Assembly: GCF_000758725.1 (NCBI RefSeq)
Contig: NZ_CP009428.1
Location: forward strand, 992,001 to 1,056,000
Length of the DNA stretch: 64,000 nt
Direction: 5' to 3'
Source: Paenibacillus odorifer
Lineage (GTDB): Bacteria > Bacillota > Bacilli > Paenibacillales > Paenibacillaceae
The notes beneath the pieces are model-generated. The model made no database searches. It saw nothing but the letters and a program-made list of their open reading frames with translations, and was not told where the DNA came from. The translations under genes and the position numbers were made by a program. Within the stretch, counting starts at the first letter, position 1. Every line of letters begins with the position of its first letter. Positions 43,830 to 52,292 of this stretch are shown piece by piece.

Positions 43830-43859
43830 GACCGCCCTCCAAAGGGGCGGTCTTTATGT
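43830..43859 (+). terminator. Riboswitch-controlled terminator
   Basis: GACCGCCC and GGGCGGTC form a perfect 8-bp stem with a 7-nt loop, followed by TTTATGTT. It is the likely expression platform of the B12 riboswitch, about 55 bases before the start codon. Confidence 0.75.
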
Positions 43860-43911
43860 TATGCGTCTTATTCCCAGCAGTACCCATTCTTATACAGAAA
43901 GAGGTTAAACA

Positions 43912-46476
43912 ATGAAGAAAATCATGTCTTCCAAGTTTGTAGCACTTGGGCTGGCCTTATTCATGGTCATTTCAATTCTAGGAACATCTCTTGCTCCGGC
44001 AGGACAAATATTTGCAGAAGCGAGCGCTGGCTCCGGTCTGGAAGCAACTGCTGCGGAGCGGATTAATGTTGCGGATGCGACTTATGCGGCTGCAGAATAT
44101 CTCTTGAAAGGTGGCGTGCAATCGGATTGGCAAGCTATTGGATTAGCGCAAGCAGGATATAAGCTGCCAGCCAGTTACCATTCAGAGCTTGAGAAAAAAG
44201 TAAAGGATGCAGCTGGCAATTTCGCCAATGTAACCGATTATGCTCGAATCGTGCTCGCAGTGAGAGCGATTGGTGCAGATCCTACTAGCTTTGCTGGTAA
44301 CGGAACGACTCCTGGCTATAATCTGATTGAGAAAATTTATAATAACAGCAAGCTCAGTGAACAGACGCTAAATAATCCGGTATATGCCTTACTTGCGCTG
44401 GATTCTGGTAAATATAATATCCCAAGTGACGCGAAATGGACGGCGGATAAGCTCCTTACGGAGATTCTCTCCAAACAGAATCCGGATGGGGGCTTTGCAT
44501 TAACCTCGGGCGCAAGTGAGTCTGATATGACAGCGATAACCTTGACGGCTCTGGCGGCACATAAAAATAATCCTGAAGCCTACTTAGCAGGGCTACAAGC
44601 CGTAGCTTGGTTATCTGCAGCTCAAGATAGCCATGGGGGTTACGGTGACAGTGCTGAAAGTAGCGCACAAGCAATCCTTGGACTCACATCCTTCGGAGTT
44701 GATCCTAGTGGATTAGAATACACCAAAAACAAAGTGGATCTAATGGAGAACCTGCTTAGCTATCGTCTAGCTGATGGTAGCTTCACCCATAGCCGTGGTG
44801 GAAGCAGTAATGTTCTGGCGACAGAGCAAGGACTTCAGGCGCTGGTTGCGTATAATTTGCTGTATAAAGGAAGCAACAGTAAGCTATACGATTTTTCCAA
44901 ATCCTCCGTTCAGAGCTCACTCATCTACGCTCCTGTAACGATTGAGGGACCACGGGCCACGTTGGCACAAGGGTACGCCTATGCTGGCAACGCACTTGGA
45001 GCGTTAGAGAAGCTGGCGCTTCAAACGAACTTGCCGATCACGAATCCTTCGGGCAGTTATGTGACTGGCATCGGAAGTATTGCTGCTGGAAGCTTTGGTG
45101 GTTATGACGGATGGATGTATGTTGTATCACGTGACGGAAAATGGATTAATCCCGATGTAGGCATGAGTGATTTTGTACTTAAAGATTCAGATCAGGTACT
45201 GGTTTATTATGCCGGAGATGACACTAAACTTGTGGATTCCGTTACCCTTTCCAAAGCAAATCTTAAAGAGGGCGATTCTTTTAACGTCATTGTAACTAGT
45301 AAGACGTGGAAATGGGACGCTGCTACGAACACTTCCTCTCCTGTAACTGCAAAAGCTGCGGGTGTTCAGGTCCAAATTGGAGCTCAGACGGTAACGACGA
45401 ATGCTAAAGGTGAGGCCGTATTCTCAGGAAATGTGCCCGCAGGTGACTATACACTGACTGTAACTGGCTACCGCGAAGGTAAAGCGCCAACGGTTGCTAA
45501 ATATACAAAAGCTATAAAGGTAATTTCTAAGAATGTAACAGCTTCACTTACCGTTGAAGGCCCGGAAGGATTGATTAGTGAAGGGACTTTAAAAGCCTCC
45601 AATGCTCTTGAAGCGTTGCAGCAACTAGGGTCTACCGATGATTTTAAAGTAGATATCACCAAATCGTCTTATGGCAACTTTGTATCAGGTATCCATGGAG
45701 TTTCGCAAGGTACTTACGACGGATGGTGGAGCTTCGTAGTATCACGCGGCGGGGAGTGGATATATCCAAGTGTGGGTATGGATGCGTTCGAACTACAGGA
45801 ATCCGATCGTGTGCTTGTCTATTATGCAGGTGAAAATACACAGGTTATAGATTCTGTGGCGCTTTCCCCAACGCAGCCAAAAGCTAATGAAGCTTTTACC
45901 GTAAAGGTTTCTCAGAAAAAGTGGGTGTGGAATCAGGACAGTTTCACTTCTGATCCGGTTACCTCACCAGCAGCAGGTGTGCAGGTTTCGATTGGTGATA
46001 AGAAGGTAATCACGAATGAACAAGGTGTAGCTGTTGTTGATGGGGGTCTCCCGGCAAATAGCTATACAATGACTGTTACCGGCTATGCTAAAGACAGCGT
46101 ACCGAGCGTAGCGCGTTATACTCAGTCTCTGACTGTTGGATCGTCTGTTATTGCTCCAGCTAAAGCTACCGCTACCCTTTCAGTGATTGGAGATAGCCGG
46201 AAGGGAACCATCCTAGCCAGTACAACAGTAGCTCTAAAAGAGGGCGAAACGGCTTATAGCTTACTAGTCAGTCAATTAGGCACTAAGGTAGTATCATCCG
46301 GCAACGCTGGAAGCATCTACGTGAAGTCTATTGACGGGTTGGCTGAATTTGATGAAGGCCCAAGCAGCGGATGGAAGTATAAAACGAACCGGGATGCTGA
46401 TCCAAGCATAAGTGCAGACAGCTATATTTTGCAGAACGGTGATACTTTATATTGGTACTATACCTCTGGAGAATAA
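43912..46476 (+). CDS. Secreted transcobalamin-like protein: alpha-toroid plus three DUF4430 domains
   Basis: The 854-residue protein has a signal peptide (about 1-37). Residues 45-325 form a helical-repeat region with motifs of alpha/alpha toroids (QNPDGGFAL, AQDSHGGYGD, RLADGSFTH). Three DUF4430 (transcobalamin C-like) domains follow at about 340-435, 545-645 and 760-854, each with a YxxxIxG...GxxGWxYxV pattern (for example YVTGIGSIAAGSFGGYDGWM). Two Ig-like or carboxypeptidase-regulatory-like linkers separate them (PAGDYTLTVTGY, PANSYTMTVTGY). Intrinsic factor and transcobalamin use the same pairing of toroid and beta domain to hold cobalamin. With the B12 riboswitch upstream, an extracellular cobalamin- or corrinoid-capture role is strongly suggested. 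No sortase motif or lipobox is present, so how it stays near the cell is open. Confidence 0.88.
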   Translation: MKKIMSSKFVALGLALFMVISILGTSLAPAGQIFAEASAGSGLEATAAERINVADATYAAAEYLLKGGVQSDWQAIGLAQAGYKLPASYHSELEKKVKDAAGNFANVTDYARIVLAVRAIGADPTSFAGNGTTPGYNLIEKIYNNSKLSEQTLNNPVYALLALDSGKYNIPSDAKWTADKLLTEILSKQNPDGGFALTSGASESDMTAITLTALAAHKNNPEAYLAGLQAVAWLSAAQDSHGGYGDSAESSAQAILGLTSFGVDPSGLEYTKNKVDLMENLLSYRLADGSFTHSRGGSSNVLATEQGLQALVAYNLLYKGSNSKLYDFSKSSVQSSLIYAPVTIEGPRATLAQGYAYAGNALGALEKLALQTNLPITNPSGSYVTGIGSIAAGSFGGYDGWMYVVSRDGKWINPDVGMSDFVLKDSDQVLVYYAGDDTKLVDSVTLSKANLKEGDSFNVIVTSKTWKWDAATNTSSPVTAKAAGVQVQIGAQTVTTNAKGEAVFSGNVPAGDYTLTVTGYREGKAPTVAKYTKAIKVISKNVTASLTVEGPEGLISEGTLKASNALEALQQLGSTDDFKVDITKSSYGNFVSGIHGVSQGTYDGWWSFVVSRGGEWIYPSVGMDAFELQESDRVLVYYAGENTQVIDSVALSPTQPKANEAFTVKVSQKKWVWNQDSFTSDPVTSPAAGVQVSIGDKKVITNEQGVAVVDGGLPANSYTMTVTGYAKDSVPSVARYTQSLTVGSSVIAPAKATATLSVIGDSRKGTILASTTVALKEGETAYSLLVSQLGTKVVSSGNAGSIYVKSIDGLAEFDEGPSSGWKYKTNRDADPSISADSYILQNGDTLYWYYTSGE

Positions 46477-46492
46477 GGAAGAGGATTGATTA

Positions 46493-46547
46493 GGCGGGTA
46501 CATGGATTCGGAGTAACTAACGGATCGGGTGCCCGCCCTTTTTATAT
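46493..46547 (+). terminator. Terminator after the transcobalamin-like gene
   Basis: GGCGGGTAC pairs with GTGCCCGCC (one G-U pair), followed by CTTTTTATA. Confidence 0.85.
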
Positions 46548-46609
46548 TTGGAGGAAAGTCGTTTTATGACAATATATACTTTTATTCGACACAATATTCA
46601 AAAAATCAT

Positions 46610-46636
46610 CAAACTCTTAGCCCTTCCGACCGATAA
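46610..46636 (+). promoter_or_regulatory. Possible sigma-D (motility) promoter
   Basis: CAAA, 15 bases, then ACCGATAA, compared with the Bacillus sigma-D consensus TAAA-N15-GCCGATAT. Nine of twelve positions fit and the spacing is exact. It lies 41 bp upstream of a chemotaxis receptor gene, a typical member of the sigma-D regulon. Confidence 0.6.
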
Positions 46637-46676
46637 AAATAGATAGATCATAAGATAATGCGAAGGCGGAGTGTAG

Positions 46677-48383
46677 ATGAAAAATTTGAAAGTGAAATAC
46701 AAAATAGGGCTGCTTTTGGTATTCGCTGTAATCATGGTGAATGTTGTAGGGGGCATAGGCATCATCACGATGACCCGAATGGCCGAAAAGACAAATGAGA
46801 CATATAATGAAAATTTATTGCCTGTTTCTTACGTGGGGCAGATGCGTACGAATAATCGGGCTATTGAATCCTATCTTTTGGAGCGTTTGATTAGCGTTGA
46901 TGCCAGCAAAAACAAAGAACTTTCTGAGAGTATCCAAGTGAAGGTTCAGGATAACAATGAACTTATGAACAAGGTGAAAGCGATTCAGTATAATGATCCT
47001 GCTATTGTAAGTAAAATCAAAGAGTATGAGTCCTTTTTGCCAGATTATCGCGCACAGCGGGACAACATTATAAAGATTGCTGATAGTAATCATAATCAAG
47101 AGGCCTATCGAGTATTTTCAGGCGAGTTTAACGATTCCCGTGAAAAAATGATCAACCTACTTAAAGGAATTAGTGATTCGTTGCTTAAAGATGCTGATGA
47201 ACACAATTCAGATTCCATGGCAACCGCTAAAAGCATGCGGGTAAACAATACCATAATGATTACGTTCGCCTGTGTGATTTGTATCGTGATTAGTATTGCA
47301 ATCATTCGACTGATAACAAAACCCCTTAAAGAACTGCAAGGAATAATGAAGCGGGCAGAAAATGGAGATTTGACCGTAATAGCAACGTACACTGCCAAGG
47401 ATGAGATCGGCCAAATTAACAGTTCATTTAACAATATGCTGCAGGGCTTGCGGAAGATGATGCAAGGGATTGCAGAGAGTGCGGAGCTGCTGTCAGCTTC
47501 ATCGGAAGAGATGAGTGCAAGCGCTGAGCAGACCTCATTGGCTTCACAAATGATCGCTGTATCTTCTGGAGAGATTGCCGCGGGTTTTGATGAACAGACA
47601 GAGAGCATTAACAATACAACACGTTCCATAAAAGCAATGACCAATGATATTGCAGCCGTAGAGGGCAGCAGCTATGAAATGTCGGATCTAATGGGCGTAG
47701 TTTCCGGTTCATCGGATCGTGGAGTAGAGGCTGTAGACCAAATCATTGTGCAGATGAAGGAAATTGACCTCAGTGTAACTCAGAGTCAGGAGATTGTTTC
47801 TAATCTGGGGACATTGTCACAAGAGATTAATACAATTATTACAACGATTAACGGTATTGCTACACAGACGAATCTGCTTGCGCTCAACGCTTCTATAGAA
47901 GCAGCACGGGCCGGTGAGCATGGACGGGGATTTGCTGTAGTTGCTGGAGAAATTCGTAATCTGGCGGAAGCAACTAGAAATAGTTCTTTGCGGGTTACAG
48001 ATATTATTACACATATCCAAAAGCAAACCGAAAGCGCAGTAGAATCCATGGCTTTGGGTACTGAGCTAGTCACCAATGGCGTAGTTCAAAGTCATCTGGT
48101 ATCTCAAGCTTTTCATGAGATTCAGACTTCCATTAAAGAAGCTACCTTACAGACAGCCGAAATTAGAGAAGCGGTTGCTCATGTAGCCATGGAATCACAA
48201 GGTGTGGCAGCAGCTATGGAACAGGTCAACGTTATATCTAGTAAAGGGGCGGAGGGTGTTCAGGACACAAGTGCAGCGAGTCAGGAGCAACTATCCGCAA
48301 TGGAGGAAATGTCGGCTTCAGCTCAGTATTTAGCGGTGCTGGCAGAAGATCTGCAAAAAATATTGTCCAGCTTCAAACTATAG
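46677..48383 (+). CDS. Methyl-accepting chemotaxis protein
   Basis: The 568-residue receptor has two membrane helices (about 10-32 and 193-214), an extracellular helical sensor of the four-helix-bundle type, a HAMP domain (about 213-265), and a long coiled-coil signalling domain whose hairpin tip carries the highly conserved [20 protein letters not shown] and [16 protein letters not shown] segments. It relays an unknown stimulus to CheA/CheW. It is transcribed alone. Confidence 0.96.
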   Translation: MKNLKVKYKIGLLLVFAVIMVNVVGGIGIITMTRMAEKTNETYNENLLPVSYVGQMRTNNRAIESYLLERLISVDASKNKELSESIQVKVQDNNELMNKVKAIQYNDPAIVSKIKEYESFLPDYRAQRDNIIKIADSNHNQEAYRVFSGEFNDSREKMINLLKGISDSLLKDADEHNSDSMATAKSMRVNNTIMITFACVICIVISIAIIRLITKPLKELQGIMKRAENGDLTVIATYTAKDEIGQINSSFNNMLQGLRKMMQGIAESAELLSASSEEMSASAEQTSLASQMIAVSSGEIAAGFDEQTESINNTTRSIKAMTNDIAAVEGSSYEMSDLMGVVSGSSDRGVEAVDQIIVQMKEIDLSVTQSQEIVSNLGTLSQEINTIITTINGIATQTNLLALNASIEAARAGEHGRGFAVVAGEIRNLAEATRNSSLRVTDIITHIQKQTESAVESMALGTELVTNGVVQSHLVSQAFHEIQTSIKEATLQTAEIREAVAHVAMESQGVAAAMEQVNVISSKGAEGVQDTSAASQEQLSAMEEMSASAQYLAVLAEDLQKILSSFKL

Positions 48384-48404
48384 AGCTTCATAATAATGTT
48401 AAAA

Positions 48405-48460
48405 AAACAGCAGAGCAGCGGTTCTCCAGTAACGGAGATCGCTGCTCTGCTGTTTGTGGT
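48405..48460 (+). terminator. Terminator after the chemotaxis receptor gene
   Basis: AAACAGCAGAGCAGCG pairs perfectly with CGCTGCTCTGCTGTTT, with As before and GTGGTTTT after. Confidence 0.9.
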
Positions 48461-48692
48461 TTTAGCAGATTGGGAGCAAGCGCGAGCCAGCTGATCTCAG
48501 TTGGTCAAGGTGGGAGAGATGTAAGTTGGTCTCAGCAGCTCAGGAGCGGATAGATGTAAGCTTGTTTCAGTAGGTTGCGGGCAAACATATGCTATGTGAC
48601 CTCCAGCGACACTATTGGCAGGCAAGACAGAGGGATGGAAACAATAAAAACTTCGGCGATGATCGGTATACTCGTACCCCATAACCTGTAAA

Positions 48693-48957
48693 CCGTACCC
48701 CGTACCCCGTACCCCGTACCCCGTACCCCGTACCCCGTACCCCGTACCCCGTACCCCGTACCCCGTACCCCGTACCCCGTACCCCGTACCCCGTACCCCG
48801 TACCCCGTACCCGTACCCCGTACCCCGTACCCCGTACCCCGTACCCCGTACCCCGTACCCCGTACCCCGTACCCCGTACCCCGTACCCCGTACCCCGTAC
48901 CCCGTACCCCGTACCCCGTACCCCGTACCCTGTAGCCTGTACCCTGTACCCCGTAAC
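48693..48957. repeat. 7-bp satellite (CCCGTAC), about 34 copies
   Basis: An almost perfect head-to-tail array of CCCGTAC covers 48693-48930 and decays over the next 25 bases (CCTGTAG, CCTGTAC). One copy near 48810 has lost a base. The minus strand reads GGGGTAC repeated, that is runs of four Gs every seven bases. No gene is seen between 48461 and 49544. Confidence 0.97.
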
Positions 48958-49019
48958 CCTAGTGTCCCCGGCTGTTCTCTAGTTTTTTAAACACACTATC
49001 TACTTGATATTCCCCAGTT

Positions 49020-49487
49020 TAATGTCATCTGGGTCCGATAATGTGGGCTTATGCTTACCCCCACAGGCTATCGGACACAGCCGCCGCTATTTGCCCATTT
49101 ATCACCATTGGAGCGAAGTTTCGGACTCCAGTGCAGCTATTGGTGTGGAAAACGCTGGAAACTGGTTTATTTCGCATCAATAGCGGCTATGAGGTCCGAT
49201 AGCGTCCGAAATATAGCTAAATCCAGCAATTAAGGTCATCTGGGTCCGATAACGTGGGCTTATACTCATCCCCACTGGTTTGCGGCTTGGAAGCGGAGTA
49301 TCGGACACAGCCGCCGCTATTTGCCCATTTATCGCCTTTGTAGCGAAGTTTCGGACACCAGCGCAGCTATTGTTGTGGAAAACGCTGGAAACTAGTGTTT
49401 TTCGCACCAATAGCGGCTATGGGGTCCGATAGCACCCGAAACAGTGGCAAATCCAGCAATTAAGGTCATCTGGGTCCGATAGAAAAA
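49020..49487. repeat. Two tandem copies of a 210-230-bp element containing TCATCTGGGTCCGATA
   Basis: Copies start near 49023 and 49231, each with GTCATCTGGGTCCGATAA, a segment with CGGACACAGCCGCCGCTATT, then GCGAAGTTTCGGAC and CAATAGCGGCTATG. A third start occurs at 49464. The element shares a 32-base exact match, in opposite orientation, with the repeat at 55245. It does not code for a protein I can recognise. Confidence 0.88.
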
Positions 49488-49544
49488 CTCGGGAGCATGA
49501 ATGTGGTTGGATTAAACAAAAATTAGTGTTTAGTTCAAGACTTG

Positions 49545-49595
49545 AAAAAAGAGGGGATCCCAACAGCTAGTTCACAGCTGTTGGGATCCCCTCTT
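49545..49595 (-). terminator. Terminator of the polysaccharide deacetylase gene
   Basis: AAGAGGGGATCCCAACAGCT pairs with AGCTGTTGGGATCCCCTCTT, a 20-bp perfect stem; read on the minus strand it is followed by six Ts. As Ts also follow on the plus side, it can stop both strands. Confidence 0.93.
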
Positions 49596-49611
49596 GATTT
49601 TTAATAAAAAC

Positions 49612-50754
49612 TCAGCGTGTATCCTTCCAGAAATTTAGAGGTTTCAGATCTGAGCTAATGACGTGGAATGTATATCCTTCTTTTTTCAATGACTCTAAAA
49701 TACGAGGAAGCACTTTAAGTGTAGCCTTTTGATCATGCATCAGAATAACTGGATTGGTCTGCGATTTCTGCAGCTTATGAACCTGATTCATAACCGAATT
49801 ATAGATCGTCGTACTAGCATCCTTGTATTTCCAATCCTCAGAGTCCACGTTCCAATCCCACAGATGATAACCTTGAGCCAACACTTTATCTCTAAAGGTC
49901 TTTGTGAAATAAGGTTTGCTTCCATAAGGAGGACGAATCAGTGTGGTGCTTTGACCTGTAATCTTTTTCAAAATGGCGTTATCGTTATCCATCTCACCCA
50001 GTGCAGCGGCAGGTGAAGCATAAAACTTCTCTTTCCGGTGCGTCATTCCATGCAATGCGAGACCATGTCCTTCATTCGCAATCCGTTTCACTTGCGCAGT
50101 ATGCTGGTTCATATTCGGTCCGATCATGAAAAAAGTTGCCTTCGCATCATATTTTGCCAAAATATCAAGCAATGTAGAAGTAGTGGCCGTTGGTCCATCA
50201 TCAAAGGTGAGGTATACGGTCTTACCTTGCTTCCCAACAGTTGGCGTAGAAGTTCCAGGAGTTGCGGTTGGCTTCATTTCCTTTTTAAATTTACTCACAA
50301 ATGTTGCATCATCTAATGTAGCTGAGCCATCTTTTACACGCAATAAATTTTGATCTGCTTTAAAGGAAATTCCGAAACCAAGATAAGAAGTCAATTTCAG
50401 TGGAACCATGGTTTTTCCGTTTTTCAAAAATGTATTCATGGATATGGTCTTTCCATCGCTTAGAGTAGCTGTTGCATGATCATTCAGCAGTTTGATTGAT
50501 CTGTTCTGACCTGTAACTTTTATCCCATCACTCACTCCAGTTAGCGTTAACTTAAGTTCCTGTGACAGATCACGTAGAGGAACGTAATAGGTATCTTTTA
50601 CCGAAACTGCTTCAATAGTTGTTAACTTATCGTTCACACCTAACCTAAGGGAGCCTGCACCTGCTGCATTCACTGAATCTATCGCTCGTATTGATCCAGA
50701 ACCTATGAATAATACGATTAATAATAGCCATACTTTCTTTAAAGACATCGTCAA
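49612..50754 (-). CDS. Polysaccharide deacetylase (NodB domain) with stalk domain
   Basis: The 380-residue exported protein has a signal or anchor helix (about 5-27), a copper-amine-oxidase-N (stalk) domain (about 35-150; TYYVPLRDLSQEL and KTMVPLKLTSYLGFGISF) and a NodB deacetylase domain (about 177-375). The metal-binding motifs are complete: TFDDGP at 183-188 and His235/His239 in HGMTHR, followed by LIRPPYGS. It removes N-acetyl groups from chitin-like or peptidoglycan sugars outside the cell; the stalk domain probably holds it to the wall. It is a single-gene unit. Confidence 0.94.
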   Translation of the reverse strand: MTMSLKKVWLLLIVLFIGSGSIRAIDSVNAAGAGSLRLGVNDKLTTIEAVSVKDTYYVPLRDLSQELKLTLTGVSDGIKVTGQNRSIKLLNDHATATLSDGKTISMNTFLKNGKTMVPLKLTSYLGFGISFKADQNLLRVKDGSATLDDATFVSKFKKEMKPTATPGTSTPTVGKQGKTVYLTFDDGPTATTSTLLDILAKYDAKATFFMIGPNMNQHTAQVKRIANEGHGLALHGMTHRKEKFYASPAAALGEMDNDNAILKKITGQSTTLIRPPYGSKPYFTKTFRDKVLAQGYHLWDWNVDSEDWKYKDASTTIYNSVMNQVHKLQKSQTNPVILMHDQKATLKVLPRILESLKKEGYTFHVISSDLKPLNFWKDTR

Positions 50755-51148
50755 AAATCTCCTATCTATGTATATTTGTCTATTACCTTATCATACATTG
50801 ATAGAATGAAATTTGAGAGATTGTAACCCCCAGCAGAATAATTTGTTACCTTTTAGTAGTTAACTGTGATTTCAACCACAATCATAAAAAGCACGTAACT
50901 CTGGCTAAATACTGACGCATCAACAAAAATGGTTAAAATAACCCCGTTTTGCGCAAAATAGATGTGTCCAAATTAGCAACTTTAGTAAACTATTGAACAA
51001 AGTTTGAACGGAATTTTTCAACCCATAAACAGCGCCGTTACAGTGATCTTTATCATACTATTAGAAACTTGTAACAAATTGATCACACATATTTAACTTG
51101 TTCGCCATTATTAAGGTCTTTTTTAGGCTAAATGGAAAAATAAGTCTT

Positions 51149-51177
51149 TTGCTTTCTTCCCCATAAATTCTTACTAT
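51149..51177 (+). promoter_or_regulatory. Candidate promoter of the quinol oxidase operon
   Basis: TTGCTT, 17 bases, TACTAT, ending about 57 bp before the qoxA start. The rest of the 480-bp gap between the deacetylase gene and qoxA is AT-rich and has room for operators, but I could not assign any. Confidence 0.5.
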
Positions 51178-51234
51178 ATATAAAGGTTAATGTTGAGGGT
51201 TAATAAAAGAAGTATTGAAGGAAGGAGCTTAAGC

Positions 51235-52254
51235 ATGAACAAAAAGGGACCGTTATACGCTTTATTTCTCAGCCTAATTTTACTCTTGCCAGGATGCAGT
51301 TCAATCGCTGTTCTGAATCCGAAGGGGCCGGCTGCAAGAACTTTATCTGACACGATCATTCTCTCCATTGTTATGATGCTCGGTGTTCTGGCAGTTGTCT
51401 ACATCTTATATGTCTTCGTTCTTTTGAAATACCGTGCTAAAAAAAGCAACGAAGATTATATTCCTCCTCACGAGGAAGGAAACAAATGGCTGGAGGCTAT
51501 CTGGATTACCATTCCGATTATTATCGTGGCATTCCTCTCCGTAGTCACCGTCAAAACAACAGTAGATGTAGAAAATGTTGCAGCGGATTATAAAGATCAG
51601 AAACCGCTTGTAATCTATGCTTCCTCCTCTAACTGGAAATGGCATTTCAGCTATCCAGAGGAAGGGATCGAAACAGTAAACTACGTTAATATTCCAGTTC
51701 ACCGCGCTGTAGAGTTCAGATTGTATTCTTTCGGTACAATCTCAAGTCTTTGGATCCCACAATTGGGAGGACAAAAATACGCGATGAGCGACATGATCAC
51801 AACCTTGCATCTTTCAGCTGATACTGTAGGTTCTTATGTCGGAAGAAATGCGAACTTTAATGGTAAGGGCTTTGCCCACATGGAGTTTGAAACACTTGCG
51901 ATGACAGATAAGGATTATCAGGAATGGGTGAAAGACGTTAAAGAAACGGCGGGTCCACTGACGGAAGATGAATTTAAAGGTCTTTTGGAAATGGAACATG
52001 TCGGACGTAAAACGTATACGAATACTCACTTATCCTTTAGCCCGCCTCCGGGAAGCCATGGTGACCATATGAGTAATGGTGGCACTGAAATGGATACGGA
52101 TAACGGAAGCATGGAGCATCAGGATAATAAAGAAATTCACCCGACTCCAGCACCATCCAGTGAGACGGAATTCAACACCGAGCCTAATCCAGAACTGGAT
52201 GAGCCGACACCTAGTTCTCCGTTAGAAGAGAGCACAACACATGACGGACACTAG
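51235..52254 (+). CDS. qoxA: Quinol oxidase subunit II
   Basis: From ATG 51235 (AAGGAG seven bases upstream) the protein has 339 residues. A lipoprotein signal (LLLPGC, Cys21), two membrane helices (about 42-65 and 88-108) and a periplasm-facing cupredoxin domain follow. The CuA ligand pattern CxxxC of cytochrome c oxidases is absent, so this is a quinol oxidase subunit. Residues after about 275 form an unusual acidic tail with several His and Met (PPPGSHGDHMSNGG, SMEHQDNKEIH). It is the first gene of the operon qoxABCD. Confidence 0.93.
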   Translation: MNKKGPLYALFLSLILLLPGCSSIAVLNPKGPAARTLSDTIILSIVMMLGVLAVVYILYVFVLLKYRAKKSNEDYIPPHEEGNKWLEAIWITIPIIIVAFLSVVTVKTTVDVENVAADYKDQKPLVIYASSSNWKWHFSYPEEGIETVNYVNIPVHRAVEFRLYSFGTISSLWIPQLGGQKYAMSDMITTLHLSADTVGSYVGRNANFNGKGFAHMEFETLAMTDKDYQEWVKDVKETAGPLTEDEFKGLLEMEHVGRKTYTNTHLSFSPPPGSHGDHMSNGGTEMDTDNGSMEHQDNKEIHPTPAPSSETEFNTEPNPELDEPTPSSPLEESTTHDGH

Positions 52255-52292
52255 TCAATGTTAATTGAACAACTTGAAAGGAGCGATTCCTA

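Noticed and set aside
43686-44066. 126-codon plus-strand frame upstream of the transcobalamin-like gene
   Set aside because: It covers the end of the cobalamin riboswitch and its terminator, and overlaps the signal peptide of the real gene in another frame.
48405-49612. A gene in the 1.2-kb gap between the chemotaxis receptor and the deacetylase
   Set aside because: Only short frames appear, all inside the heptamer satellite or the TCATCTGGGTCCGATA repeats, with no start signals.
50870-51110. Possible Fnr- or Rex-like operator in the qox upstream region (TGTAACAAATTGATCACA)
   Set aside because: The half-sites are eight bases apart, not six, and one is imperfect, so the match is not better than chance in AT-rich DNA.
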